Below are positions 50,801 to 60,368 of a stretch of 64,000 bases of DNA, piece after piece. The stretch is from CALANV01 sp036381615. Its GTDB lineage: Bacteria; Pseudomonadota; Alphaproteobacteria; CACIAM-22H2. Within the stretch, counting starts at the first letter, position 1; the number at the start of each line of letters is the position of its first letter. Below the pieces are notes generated by a model. The model saw nothing but the letters and a program-made list of their open reading frames with translations, had not been told where the DNA came from and ran no database searches. A program made the position numbers and the translations under genes. The DNA lies in the NCBI GenBank assembly GCA_036381615.1, contig DASVCL010000012.1:79987-143986 (forward strand), given 5' to 3'.

Positions 50801-52098
50801 CCCGAAAGCCGCGGCAGCAGCAGAACGAGACCCGGCACCGCGACGACGAGGGCGAGCCGGAGGATGTCGGCGAGGACGAAGGGCGTGATCCAGCGATACA
50901 GCGTGCCGACCGGAATCTTGAGGATCGATTGCACCACGAACAGGTTCATGCCGACCGGCGGACTGATCAGGCCCATCTCGACGACCATCACGATGACGAC
51001 GCCGAACCAGATCGGATCGAAGCCGAGCCCGGTGATGAGCGGGAAGAAGATCGGCACCGTGAGGAGAATCATCGACAGCTCCTCGAAGAAGGTGCCGAGC
51101 GCGATATACAGCGCGCAGATCGCGACGATCACGACGTACGGCTGGACGCCGAAACCCGTCACGAAGTCCTGCAGGGCGCGGGGCAAACTGCCGAAGTTCA
51201 TCAATTGCGAGAACAGCAGCGCGCCGATCAGGATCGCGAACAGCGCGGCGGTGATCCGCGCCGTTTCGACGGCGCAGTCCAGGAAGTCGCGCGCCGACAG
51301 CGTGCCACGCCATGCCGCGAAGCAGAATGCGCCGAAGGCGCCCACGCCTGCCGCTTCGGTCGCCGTGAACGCGCCGAAATAGAGCCCGCCCATGATCAGG
51401 GCAAAGAGCGCCACCACCGGCCCGACACGGCCCAGCAGCCGCCAGCGCTCGGGCCACGCGACGCGCTCGCCCCGCGGACCGGCGGCCGGATTCCGCCAGA
51501 CCAGATATTGCACGGTGGCGGCATAAAGGCCGACCGCGATCAGCCCCGGCACGATGCCGGCGATGAACAGCTTCGCGATGTCCGTCCCCGTCATGATGCC
51601 GTAGATCACCATGATCACCGAGGGCGGAATCAGGATGCCCAGCGTCCCGCCGGCACAAATGGCCGCGCTGGCCAGTCCCTCGTGATAGCCGTATCGCCGC
51701 ATCGAGGGATACGAGACCTTCGAGAAGGTCGCCGCGGTCGCGATGGCCGACCCGCACACCGCGGCGAAAGCGCCGCAGGCCAGAATCGTCGCGATCGCAA
51801 GGCCGCCGCGCCGGTGCCCGACGAAGGCATTGCAGGCGGCATAGAGGTCCGCCGAGATTCCCGACCGCGCGATGAACGTGCCCATCAGGATGAACATCGG
51901 CACGACCGAGAGCTCATAGCTCATCGTGTTCGAGACCGGGATCTGGCCGAGCAGCGCCAGGGCGGGAGTCCAGCCGATGAGCGAGACCACGCCGCCGACA
52001 CCGACGAGGGTCATGGCGAACGCGATCGGCACGCCGGCCAGCAGAAGAAGGGTGAGCGCCCCGAACGCGTAGAGCGCAAGCTCCCAGGCGCCGATCAT
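50797..52098 (-). CDS. dctM: second TRAP transporter large permease subunit
   Basis: A 433-residue DctM paralogue with AVCGSAIATAATFSKVSYPS, GGTLGILIPPSVIMVIYGIM, GTFFEELSMILLTVPIFFPL and GLISPPVGMNLFVVQSILKI. It starts in an ATGA overlap with dctQ. It has the same length as the plus-strand DctM but belongs to a separate system with its own P and Q subunits. Confidence 0.93.
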   Translation of the reverse strand: MIGAWELALYAFGALTLLLLAGVPIAFAMTLVGVGGVVSLIGWTPALALLGQIPVSNTMSYELSVVPMFILMGTFIARSGISADLYAACNAFVGHRRGGLAIATILACGAFAAVCGSAIATAATFSKVSYPSMRRYGYHEGLASAAICAGGTLGILIPPSVIMVIYGIMTGTDIAKLFIAGIVPGLIAVGLYAATVQYLVWRNPAAGPRGERVAWPERWRLLGRVGPVVALFALIMGGLYFGAFTATEAAGVGAFGAFCFAAWRGTLSARDFLDCAVETARITAALFAILIGALLFSQLMNFGSLPRALQDFVTGFGVQPYVVIVAICALYIALGTFFEELSMILLTVPIFFPLITGLGFDPIWFGVVIVMVVEMGLISPPVGMNLFVVQSILKIPVGTLYRWITPFVLADILRLALVVAVPGLVLLLPRLSG

Positions 52099-52619
52099 GT
52101 CCGCGCCGCCCGCAGCGCCATGACCGCCGCGTAGAGGAAGACGAGCGTCGTCACGCCCAGCATCACCGCCATGGCGATCGCGATATACCCCCTGCCGACC
52201 CCGAGCAGCAGGGTCGTCTCGCCGACCTCGATCAGGTTCTGTCCGCGGACGAAGATCCGCCACGTCATGATCGCGGTGACGGCGGCCGAGATGACGTCGC
52301 CGATCGCGGCCTGGATGAACCGGACCCGCGCCGACACGACGTTCTCGAGGAAGTTGACGACGATGTGCTCGCGTGCGGCCGTGGTGAGCGGCATGCCGGC
52401 GAACACCACCAGTCCCATGAGGATTTCCGTCATTTCGAACGCGCCGAACAGCGGCGCGTTGAGGAAGTAGCGCCCGGCCACGTCGATCGCCGTCACGACC
52501 ATCATCACCAGGATCATGCCGCCGACGACCGCGGAGAGGATCCGCCCCGGCCGACCGAGTTCGGCGGCCGGGGCGGCGCCGGGCGTGCCCCCTTCCCCGA
52601 CGTTCTGTAGACCCGTCAC
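52095..52619 (-). CDS. dctQ: second TRAP transporter small membrane subunit
   Basis: A 174-residue DctQ protein with four membrane helices (SAVVGGMILVMMVVTAIDVA, EMTEILMGLVVFAGMPLTTA, GDVISAAVTAIMTW, YIAIAMAVMLGVTTLVFLYA). The start is a GTG overlapping the dctP stop as GTGA. A later in-frame start is possible because the first 25 residues are not conserved. Confidence 0.88.
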   Translation of the reverse strand: MTGLQNVGEGGTPGAAPAAELGRPGRILSAVVGGMILVMMVVTAIDVAGRYFLNAPLFGAFEMTEILMGLVVFAGMPLTTAAREHIVVNFLENVVSARVRFIQAAIGDVISAAVTAIMTWRIFVRGQNLIEVGETTLLLGVGRGYIAIAMAVMLGVTTLVFLYAAVMALRAART

Positions 52620-53674
52620 GGAACGTTGACGCGCTTTTCGGCGCGGTAGAGATCCACCATGGCGCGGGCGTAGGCGATGATCTCCTCGCCCGGCAGGTTC
52701 CGCTTCTTGGCCTCGGCGAGCCACTCTGCCTCGAGTTCCTTGAGTGCCGCCTTCGCCTTCTCGACCTCGGCCGGCGGCAGCGTGACGAAGTTGACGTTGT
52801 TCTTCCTCAAGGCCGCGCGCCCGACCTCGTCGCCGTTGGTCCATGCCCAGCCTGAGTTCATCGCCACGGCCATCCCGGAGTGCTTCTCGATCGCGGCCTT
52901 GTGCTGCGGCGACAGCGCGTTCCACCTGGCTTCGTTGATTCCCAGCCAGAACGTGTCGGTATAGAGGCCGCCCGGAATCTCGGTCGTCGCCTTGATCACC
53001 GGCGTGATCTTGAAGAACTCGATCGACTCGATCGGGAACGTGATGCCGTCGGCGACCCCGGACTGCATCGCCTGCTGCGCCTCGGTCGGCGGAAGCTGGA
53101 CGGGCGTGCCGCCGAGTGCCGCAATGATCCGCCCCGTCACGTTGCCGCCGACGCGGATCTTCTTGCCTTTGAGATCCTCGATCGTCCGGATCGGCTCGCC
53201 GCGCATGTGAATGCCCGGCGTGGAGTGGACCCACAGCCCGACGATCTTGACGCCGGCATGTTCCTTGTAGCGTTCGCCGTAGCGCTGGTATGTCGTCCAT
53301 GCCGCGGCCGCGCCGGACCACGGATCCGGCGACATGAAGGGCAGGTCCATGACCTGGGTCATCGTGAAGCGTCCGGGATTGTGTCCGGACACCCCGTAGC
53401 CGACGTCGATAACGCCGTTCTTCACGAAATCGAAGAACTCCGGCGGCCGGCCGATCGACGACGTCATGATGTCGAACTTGAGCGTGCCGTTCGTCTCGCG
53501 CTCGATGGCGCGCGCCCAGGGCTCGATGATGCCCTTGACGATCAGATGATGGTTGGGCAGCCAGTTGCCGACGCGCAGCGTCGTCGTCTGCTGCGCCGCC
53601 GACGGCTCCGACCACGCCGCGCCAAGAAGCGCAAGCGCGGCCACGGCGCCCGAAACGAACATTCGCCTGTTCAT
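52616..53674 (-). CDS. dctP: second TRAP transporter solute-binding protein
   Basis: A 352-residue DctP protein with a signal peptide (MNRRMFVSGAVAALALLGAA, ending near PSAAQ). Core: LRVGNWLPNHHLIVKGIIEP, FVKNGVIDVGYGVSGHNPGR, IEDLKGKKIRVGGNVTGRII and MQSGVADGITFPIESIEFF. GGGGAG lies about nine bases before the ATG. It lies 43 bases downstream of ilvD on the same strand, suggesting the imported solute feeds a sugar-acid or hydroxyacid dehydration step. Confidence 0.92.
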   Translation of the reverse strand: MNRRMFVSGAVAALALLGAAWSEPSAAQQTTTLRVGNWLPNHHLIVKGIIEPWARAIERETNGTLKFDIMTSSIGRPPEFFDFVKNGVIDVGYGVSGHNPGRFTMTQVMDLPFMSPDPWSGAAAAWTTYQRYGERYKEHAGVKIVGLWVHSTPGIHMRGEPIRTIEDLKGKKIRVGGNVTGRIIAALGGTPVQLPPTEAQQAMQSGVADGITFPIESIEFFKITPVIKATTEIPGGLYTDTFWLGINEARWNALSPQHKAAIEKHSGMAVAMNSGWAWTNGDEVGRAALRKNNVNFVTLPPAEVEKAKAALKELEAEWLAEAKKRNLPGEEIIAYARAMVDLYRAEKRVNVP

Positions 53675-53717
53675 TGTCTTTCTCCCCATTTTTTTTGGAT
53701 TCAATGGCCCGCGCACC

Positions 53718-55448
53718 TCATGCCGGGGCCTCGACCGGCCAGTCGATGGCGCCGGAATGCGTCACCGCGCCGAGATTTGCGGGGCCGACGGTCGCGGCGT
53801 ATTTCTCCAGCAATCCGCCCAGCGCCTTCGGGCCGCGCGGCCGCCATTGGCGGCGCCGCTCGGCAAGCTCCTCGTCCGACAGCGCGACCGTGATCGAGCG
53901 CTGCGTCGCGTCGATGCGAACGCGATCGCCGTCGCGCAGGAGCGCGATCGGCCCGCCGACGGCCGCCTCGGGGCTCGCGTAGCCGATGCACATGCCGCGC
54001 GTCGCACCGGAGAAACGGCCGTCGGTCAGCAGCGCGACCTGCTCGCCCATGCCCTGCCCGTAGATGAGCGCGGTGACGCCGAGCATCTCGCGCATGCCGG
54101 GCCCGCCTTTCGGCCCCTCGTTGCGGATCACGAGGACGCTGCCCGGCACGTAGCTGCGCGCGCGCACGACGGCCATGCAGTCCTCCTCGTTTTCGAAGAC
54201 GCGGACCGGTCCTTCGAACACGAGCTGCCGCAGCCCGGCGACCTTGAGCAGCGCGCCGTCCGGACAAAGATTGCCCTTGAGCACGACCACGCCCCCGGTC
54301 GGCGAGATCGCCTCGGCCGTCGGGCGGACGACGCGGCCATCGGGCGGACGCGCCGCGCCGGCCACTTCCGCGATCGTCCGCCCCGTGACCGTCGGGCAGT
54401 CGCCGTGGATGTATCCGCCTTCGAGCAGGGCGCGCAGGATCACCTGGGCGCCGCCGATCTCGTGCACGTCCTTGGCTACGAACTTGCCGCCGGGGCGCAG
54501 GTCGCCGATGAGCGGGGTGCGGTCGAACACCGCGGCGACGTCGTCGAGCGTGAATCGAATTCCGGCCTCATGCGCGATCGCCGGCAGATGAAGCGCCGCA
54601 TTGGTGGAGCCGCCCGTCGCGGCCACCACGGCCGCGGCATTCTCGAGGCTCTGGCGGGTGATCAGATCACGCGGCAACGGCCCGCCATCCTTCAGGATGC
54701 GCATGACGGTCTCGCCGGCCTGGCGGGCAAGGGCCATGCGCTCGGCATGGACGCCGGGCATCATCGCCGAGCCGGGCAGCGCCAGCCCCAACGCTTCGGA
54801 CACCATCGCCATCGTATTCGCCGTGAACTGACCGGCGCAGGAGCCGACCGTCGGCAGGCATGCGTGCTCGAGTTCGTCGAGCTCGGCCGCCGTCATCTGC
54901 CCGGTCATGACCGCACCGACGGCCTCGTAGGCATCGAGGACGGTTACGTCCCTTCCCCGCCAGCGGCCGGGCAGCGCGCTGCCGCCATACATGAAGACCG
55001 ACGGCACGTTGCAACGGACGATCCCCATCATGACGCCGGGCAGCGTCTTGTCGCACCCGGCGAACCCGACGAGGCCGTCATAGGCATGGGCGCGGACGAC
55101 GGCCTCGATCGAGTCGGCGATGATTTCGCGCGAGATCAGACTGAACCGCATGCCGAGATGGTTCATCGACAGGCCGTCGGATACCGATATCGTCGTGAAC
55201 TCGCGCGGAACGCCGCCTGCGGCGCGGATTCCGATCTTGGCCTCCTGCGCCTGCGGGCCCAGCGTCATCGAGCACGGCGTCACCTCGCCATGCGTGCTCA
55301 CCACGCCGATGAACGGCTTGCCGATATCCTCGTCGGACAGCCCCATGCCGCGAAGAAAGGCGCGATGCGGCGCACGGTCGAGCCCGCGGGTCGTGATCGG
55401 TGATCGTAGAGAGCGCCGGCTGCGATCGTTACTGCCCGTTCCGTCCAT
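53718..55448 (-). CDS. ilvD: dihydroxyacid dehydratase family protein (IlvD/Edd)
   Basis: A 576-residue Fe-S dehydratase. Probable cluster ligands are the Cys residues in HGEVTPCSMTLG, GFAGCDKTLPGVMMG and PTVGSCAGQFTANTMAMVSE. Other marks: ISREIIADSIEAVV and LLTDGRFSGATRGMCIGYASPEAA in two adjoining segments. The family includes valine/isoleucine pathway IlvD and sugar-acid dehydratases. Neighbouring TRAP, carrier and alcohol dehydrogenase genes, and no ilv genes, favour a catabolic sugar-acid role. GGAG lies 12 bases before the ATG. Confidence 0.9.
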   Translation of the reverse strand: MDGTGSNDRSRRSLRSPITTRGLDRAPHRAFLRGMGLSDEDIGKPFIGVVSTHGEVTPCSMTLGPQAQEAKIGIRAAGGVPREFTTISVSDGLSMNHLGMRFSLISREIIADSIEAVVRAHAYDGLVGFAGCDKTLPGVMMGIVRCNVPSVFMYGGSALPGRWRGRDVTVLDAYEAVGAVMTGQMTAAELDELEHACLPTVGSCAGQFTANTMAMVSEALGLALPGSAMMPGVHAERMALARQAGETVMRILKDGGPLPRDLITRQSLENAAAVVAATGGSTNAALHLPAIAHEAGIRFTLDDVAAVFDRTPLIGDLRPGGKFVAKDVHEIGGAQVILRALLEGGYIHGDCPTVTGRTIAEVAGAARPPDGRVVRPTAEAISPTGGVVVLKGNLCPDGALLKVAGLRQLVFEGPVRVFENEEDCMAVVRARSYVPGSVLVIRNEGPKGGPGMREMLGVTALIYGQGMGEQVALLTDGRFSGATRGMCIGYASPEAAVGGPIALLRDGDRVRIDATQRSITVALSDEELAERRRQWRPRGPKALGGLLEKYAATVGPANLGAVTHSGAIDWPVEAPA

Positions 55449-55552
55449 CAGGATTTGTTCTCCCGGAGAATTTCCCAATCTAGTCCGAGGGTTACCGCGG
55501 GAGCAAGCGGTCGCGCACCGCCCTTGCGGCGGGCCTCGGCGGCGCCGCACGC

Positions 55553-57061
55553 TTAGGGCGCCGTTACCTCTTTCTGCGCCATCGTGGATGATCCGGCCCT
55601 GAGGCGCGGGCCGACGAGGGCGATCGTCAGCAACGGGACGACGAAGCCGATCGCGGTGGCCGTGATCATCAGGCGTCCGAGCTCGCCATAGGCGCCGCGT
55701 TCGACGACGAAGATCTGATTCAGGTACTTGGTCCCGAGCGCGCCTGCCTGAAGCGCCAGATTCATCAGGGACGCCATCAGCGCAAACCATGTCGCACGCC
55801 GGCCCGGCGGCGCGTGAACGGCGATGAGCGTCAGCATCGGCACCATCGACAATTGCGCGAACGGCGATGCGAGCGACGTGTCGATCAGCGCGATTCCGTG
55901 GGCGCCGAAGCCGAAGACCCGCTGCGTCCATTCGTGCAGGCCGTAATACATGCCGACCGTCGGCAGCGACAGCAGAGCCCCCAGGACCGTGAGCCACGCC
56001 AGGACGACCGTCACGGGCCGTTCCGTCACGGTCCGGCTGAACAGCCATGTCGCGACGATGGCGATCCCCGCACCGATCTGGCCGAGCGTGCCGAAGAAAC
56101 CGGGATCGAAGCCGAGGACGTCGATCTGCCACCATTGCGCGCCCGGGCCGAAGGTCGGCATGGCGCGGAAAACGAAGATCACGACCGCGGCGTAGACGAT
56201 CGACCGCCGCGCCGCCGCGTCGATGTCCGCGATCGTCAGCCACAGCAGGAACGCCATCGTCGCCATCGACAGGACGAAGATCAGCTCCTGCCCAAGGGGG
56301 ATCGTGCCGATGCCGATCGCGATCGTGACGAGCCCGAACACGATTCCGCCGCCGAGGATCCGCCAGTCGAGCGGCTTGTGTTCGACCGTCTCGAGCCGGA
56401 CCAGCAGCGAACCGGCCACCGATATGGCGGGCACGGCCAGCGCCAGAAGGAATATGTCCTCGTAGGGCAGTATGTCGGCGAGCCAGCCGCCGAGGCCGGC
56501 GACAGCGAACACGCCGAGCATCAGCGCGATTCGGCCGAGCACCTGGACCATGCCGAGATCGGCGTCGACCTCGTGTTCGGGGCGCGGCCGGCCCTTCTCG
56601 TCGTGGCGGTCGACGACCTCGGTCGACATCGCATCCGCGACCACGTCCTGGATGACGAGCCCGAGGACGAAGATCAGCGCGGCCGCGACATAGACCGCCT
56701 CGGGGCGCAACGATCCGATCCATCCGCCGGCGGCGCCGGCGAGCATCAGGTTGGCGCCCGCCATCAGCCCGGCGCCGAGCAGGATGTAGGCGTGCCGGCG
56801 GGAGCCGAACAGCGGCACGCTGTCCACCAGTTGCCCGAAGACGACCTTGATCGTCCAGGGCACCGTCAGCCACACGCCCAGCGCCACCAATGCCTCGGCC
56901 GAAAGCGCGAGCTTCTCCTTCACCCAGAAGGATTCCGCGACGGCCGAGAATCCGCTCGCGCCGTAGGCGAAGTAGACCATCAGCAGCGGCAGATAGCGCA
57001 GGCGCATCGCCCGCACCGGCGCGACGACCGTCTCGACCAGATTGCGGTAAAGGCTCCTCAT
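55553..57061 (-). CDS. BT1/folate-biopterin-type MFS transporter
   Basis: A 502-residue membrane protein with about 12 helices. It has the BT1-family pattern VPWTIKVVFGQLVDSVPLFG, VIQDVVADAMSTEVVDR and DVLGFDPGFFGTLGQIGAGI. Long cytoplasmic loops fall near residues 150-175 and 220. Characterised relatives carry folates or pterins in trypanosomatids, plants and cyanobacteria, but bacterial substrates are mostly unknown. It lies between ilvD and an iron alcohol dehydrogenase on the same strand, with gaps of 104 and 112 bases. Confidence 0.85.
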   Translation of the reverse strand: MRSLYRNLVETVVAPVRAMRLRYLPLLMVYFAYGASGFSAVAESFWVKEKLALSAEALVALGVWLTVPWTIKVVFGQLVDSVPLFGSRRHAYILLGAGLMAGANLMLAGAAGGWIGSLRPEAVYVAAALIFVLGLVIQDVVADAMSTEVVDRHDEKGRPRPEHEVDADLGMVQVLGRIALMLGVFAVAGLGGWLADILPYEDIFLLALAVPAISVAGSLLVRLETVEHKPLDWRILGGGIVFGLVTIAIGIGTIPLGQELIFVLSMATMAFLLWLTIADIDAAARRSIVYAAVVIFVFRAMPTFGPGAQWWQIDVLGFDPGFFGTLGQIGAGIAIVATWLFSRTVTERPVTVVLAWLTVLGALLSLPTVGMYYGLHEWTQRVFGFGAHGIALIDTSLASPFAQLSMVPMLTLIAVHAPPGRRATWFALMASLMNLALQAGALGTKYLNQIFVVERGAYGELGRLMITATAIGFVVPLLTIALVGPRLRAGSSTMAQKEVTAP

Positions 57062-57173
57062 GCTCCCGGCGCTTCCGTCGGCCGTGCCGTCAGTCTGCGA
57101 ATCATCGGTCGGCGGGCGGATGCGTTCCCGCTGTCCGGCGCGTGCCGCCGTCCGCCTCCGCCCGGGCCGGGGC

Positions 57174-58304
57174 TCACCCGAGCGCCGTGAGGAACAGGGC
57201 TTCGGTATCCTCCGCCGTCATTTTGCGCGGATTCGTTCCGGCGCAATGGTCCGCCAGCGCCGCCGTGACCAGGCCCGGAATATGCTCGCGCTTGACGCCC
57301 ATCGCGCCGAGGTTCGGCGGCAGGCCGAGCCGGCGGTTGAACTCCTCGATGAACGCCGCCAGATCGGTCCCGGGCTTCAGGCCGAGGGCGGCGCGCAGCC
57401 GATCGTACTTGTCGCCGACATGCCGCTCGTTGAAGCGGAGCACCGCCGGCATGACGACGGCGTTGAGCGTGCCGTGGTGCAGGTTCAGCCCCGGAATTGC
57501 CCCCAGCGGATGCGACATCGCGTGGACCGCGCCGAGTCCTTTCTGGAACGCCATCGCGCCTTCCATCGCCGCCATCATCATGTTCCAGCGGGCCTCGCGG
57601 TCGCCGCCGTTCGCGACCGCCCGCTCGAGATAGCGAATGACCCGCGCCCCGCCGTCGAGCGCGATGGCATCGGCCGGCGGGTTGATCGCCGGCGACAGGA
57701 ACGTCTCGATGCAATGGGCGAGCGCGTCCAGCCCGGTCGCCGCCGTGATGCCGGGCGGAAGGCCCAGCGTAAGCTCCGGATCGCAGATCGCCACGCGCGG
57801 AATCAGGTAGGGCGAGATGACGCCCAGCTTGCGATGATCCTTGAACACGATGACGGCGCCGCGTCCGACCTCGCTGCCCGTGCCCGCCGTGGTGGGTATG
57901 GCCACCAGCGGCGCGACGTTGGGCTTGATGCGCGCCACACCCCCTTCGACCATCGCGTATTGGCGGAGCGGCGGCGCATGGGTCGCCAGCAGCGCGAGCG
58001 CCTTCGCCAGATCCATCGACGAGCCGCCCCCGACGGCGACGATTCCGTCCGCCCCGCTCTCGCGGTAGAGAACGAGTGCCGCTTCGGCCGCCGCCTCGGT
58101 CGGGTTCGCCGGGGTTTCGTCGTAGATCGCCGCGGCAGGCATCCGCATCGCTTCCCGCACACGGTCGGCGAGGCCGGCGCGAACGACGCCCTTGTCCGTG
58201 ACGATCAGTGGGCGCCGGACGCCGAGGAGACCGAGTTCCTCGGGAAGCAGGCTGATCGCGCCGAAGTCGAACTGGATGCGCGTGAGATACGTAATGAGGG
58301 CCAT
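57174..58304 (-). CDS. iron-containing alcohol dehydrogenase
   Basis: A 376-residue group III NAD(P)-dependent alcohol dehydrogenase. NAD site: DGIVAVGGGSSMDLAKALA, PTTAGTGSEVGRGAVI. Metal ligands are the Asp in AICDPELTLGLPPG and the His residues in GLDALAHCIETFL, GAVHAMSHPLGA and LHHGTLNAVVMP. It oxidises or reduces a small alcohol, hydroxyacid or maleylacetate-like compound. It is the first gene of the minus-strand run that includes ilvD and the second TRAP transporter. Confidence 0.92.
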   Translation of the reverse strand: MALITYLTRIQFDFGAISLLPEELGLLGVRRPLIVTDKGVVRAGLADRVREAMRMPAAAIYDETPANPTEAAAEAALVLYRESGADGIVAVGGGSSMDLAKALALLATHAPPLRQYAMVEGGVARIKPNVAPLVAIPTTAGTGSEVGRGAVIVFKDHRKLGVISPYLIPRVAICDPELTLGLPPGITAATGLDALAHCIETFLSPAINPPADAIALDGGARVIRYLERAVANGGDREARWNMMMAAMEGAMAFQKGLGAVHAMSHPLGAIPGLNLHHGTLNAVVMPAVLRFNERHVGDKYDRLRAALGLKPGTDLAAFIEEFNRRLGLPPNLGAMGVKREHIPGLVTAALADHCAGTNPRKMTAEDTEALFLTALG

Positions 58305-58456
58305 GGTGCCGCGCGTCCTCCCGAAATTCTGGCGAGGACCGCTATAGCCCCAACCTTCCCTTGCCGCAACGGCGATACGGACCGGCGCACCGCCGGCCGA
58401 TCAGTCCCGGCCGGCTTCGCCTAGCATGATCGGCAGACACCGCGATCGCGCCCGGA

Positions 58457-58795
58457 TCAATTGGCCAGACGGCGTTTGAGGTCGATGATCTGGCGGATCA
58501 CCCGTTCGCCGTCGCGCATGCGGATCTGCCAATGCATTGCGATCTGCACGAGCCATAATATCAGCTCGCGCAGCCGCTCGGGCCCGCACGTCTCGAGGCG
58601 GGTACGAATGGTCGCAAGCGCCCGCAGGTCGATCTCCGCATAAGTCTTCAGCTGTGCATCGTTGCTGGCCCGCTTCAGGAGCGGTTCCAGCAACTCGACG
58701 GCGCCCACGATCTCTTTCCTGAGAAATTTATGCAGTTCCTCGGTCGCCTGGGCGCGGGTCCGCGCCCTGCCGACCTCGCCTGACCTCACCTGCAT
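58457..58795 (-). CDS. small helical hypothetical protein
   Basis: A 112-residue, mostly helical, charged protein (ATEELHKFLRKEIVGAVELL, RALATIRTRLETCGPERLRE, WQIRMRDGERVIRQIIDLKR). No signal peptide, membrane segment or known domain is recognised. The start is uncertain, since the first 15 residues are basic and atypical. It sits between the alcohol dehydrogenase and the pentapeptide-repeat gene, all on the minus strand. Confidence 0.55.
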   Translation of the reverse strand: MQVRSGEVGRARTRAQATEELHKFLRKEIVGAVELLEPLLKRASNDAQLKTYAEIDLRALATIRTRLETCGPERLRELILWLVQIAMHWQIRMRDGERVIRQIIDLKRRLAN

Positions 58796-58933
58796 GGTGT
58801 CAAGTGCGGCGTAAGTCCGATGCGCTGAACGTCAACCGAAGCGCCGTGCGCGCCCCCTTTGCCGGGACCGCGAACGGCACCGGAATCTGTGTGCGGAAAT
58901 CCGGGTTAACGTTTCGTGAATGCCTGTCCGGCG

Positions 58934-60229
58934 TCATGAATCCGGTCCTGAACGCGGCATCGTCGCGCCGTCCAGGACCGCGCCGTCGCGCTGGGCGTTG
59001 TCGAGACTGGCGTCGAGCAGGATTGCCTCGCGCAGGATCGCCTTGGTGAGATTGGCGTCGGTCAGATTGGCATGACGCAGATGGGCGCCGGACAGATCGG
59101 CGCCGGCGAGGTTGCAGTTCGACAGGTTCGCTGGCCAGAGCCGGCCGGTCGGCTTTCCGTCCGCCCCTTTCATGTCCACGGCGTTGAGGCTGGCCGCACG
59201 CAGCACGGCCCCCGTCAAGTCGGCATTCGACAGGTTGACTCCGTCGAGATTGGCATTCGACAGATCGGCCCCGCGCAGGTCGGCCCCCGAGAGATCGGCC
59301 ATGATCAGCCACGTGCCGGTCAGTCGTGCGCCCGTCAGCTTCGCGCCGCGCAGGCTTGCGCCGCTGAGGTTGACGTTGCTGAGGTCGATGTGATCGAGGT
59401 CGGCATCGGGCGCATCGGCGCGGGCGCCCGAACGACCATCGGTGCGGATCCATTCCTGATGATCCCGCAGCAGCTTCTGGACGGAGGTCGAGAAACTCTC
59501 GGCCGGGCGCGCGATATTCGCCCCCTCGATGTCGGCCTTGCCGAAATCGACGCCGTCGAGCGTCGCGCCCAGAAGGTCGGCCCCCCGCAGATTCGCGCCG
59601 TCGACGATCGCCCCGGTCAGGTTGGCGCTGCGGAGATTCGCGCCCGACAGATCGGCGCCGGCCAGATTGACGCCCTTGAGATCGGCATTGCACAGATTCG
59701 CCTTGGCGAGGCTTGCCCCGGTCAGGTTGCAGCCGGTCATGTGCACGCCGTAACAGTCGGCGTCGTTCAGGATCGCGTTGGAAAGATCGGCGCCCGAGAC
59801 GTTCGCCTTGGCCAGGATCGCGCCCTCCATCTCGGCCCCCTGCAGGTCGGAGGCGACGACCCGCATCCCGTCCTGTCCCTGCGCATTGAGCAGGGTCCCG
59901 CCGCGCAGATCCGCCTCGCGCAGGTTGACGCCCTTCAGCTTCGCGCCGCGCAGATACGCCCCGCGCAGGTCGGCGCGGGCGACGTTGGCGTTGGTCAGAT
60001 CGGCGCGATCGAGATTGGCGGCGAACAGGTCCGCCTCGGCCAGATCGGTGCCGACCAGGATTGCCCGCGACAGATTGGCGCCGGACAGCTTCGCCGCGCG
60101 AAGATTGGCGCGCGCGAGGCTCACCCCCTGAAGGTCGAGAAGCGTCAGGTTGGCGCGCGCGCCCCCCGGCTTCTGCGCCAGCCAGCGCTCGTGATTGGCC
60201 AGGACTGTCAGAATCTCCTGGGGCGTCAT
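58934..60229 (-). CDS. pentapeptide-repeat protein
   Basis: A 431-residue protein made almost wholly of A(D/N)LxX repeats (ANLRAAKLSGANLSRAIL, ADLSGANLRSANLTGAIV). The repeats lie in two blocks, roughly residues 30-225 and 265-420, split by a linker SVQKLLRDHQEWIRTDGRSG. Repeats of this kind fold as a right-handed quadrilateral beta helix. The start MTPQEILTVLANHERWL and the matching linker both resemble a short helical motif (HERWL / HQEWIRTDG) found before pentapeptide blocks. Function is unknown; some relatives mimic DNA and bind gyrase, but nothing here proves that. I chose the ATG at 60229 because the longer reading begins with TTG. Confidence 0.85.
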   Translation of the reverse strand: MTPQEILTVLANHERWLAQKPGGARANLTLLDLQGVSLARANLRAAKLSGANLSRAILVGTDLAEADLFAANLDRADLTNANVARADLRGAYLRGAKLKGVNLREADLRGGTLLNAQGQDGMRVVASDLQGAEMEGAILAKANVSGADLSNAILNDADCYGVHMTGCNLTGASLAKANLCNADLKGVNLAGADLSGANLRSANLTGAIVDGANLRGADLLGATLDGVDFGKADIEGANIARPAESFSTSVQKLLRDHQEWIRTDGRSGARADAPDADLDHIDLSNVNLSGASLRGAKLTGARLTGTWLIMADLSGADLRGADLSNANLDGVNLSNADLTGAVLRAASLNAVDMKGADGKPTGRLWPANLSNCNLAGADLSGAHLRHANLTDANLTKAILREAILLDASLDNAQRDGAVLDGATMPRSGPDS

Positions 60230-60368
60230 CTTTCGGTCATTCAGGGGATTCGACGAACGCGCTGCCGGAACGTACGGCCCCCTGACGGCGGGCGCCGGCA
60301 AAAGGCTCAACCGACCATACGCAATCGAGTGACCTGGGGCAAGGAAAGCGCGACGACGGGCCGTGGCG

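Noticed and set aside
53718..56873. A single 1051-residue protein spanning the carrier and the dehydratase.
   Set aside because: Its first half is an out-of-frame shadow of the BT1-type carrier; only the part from 55448 down is the dehydratase.
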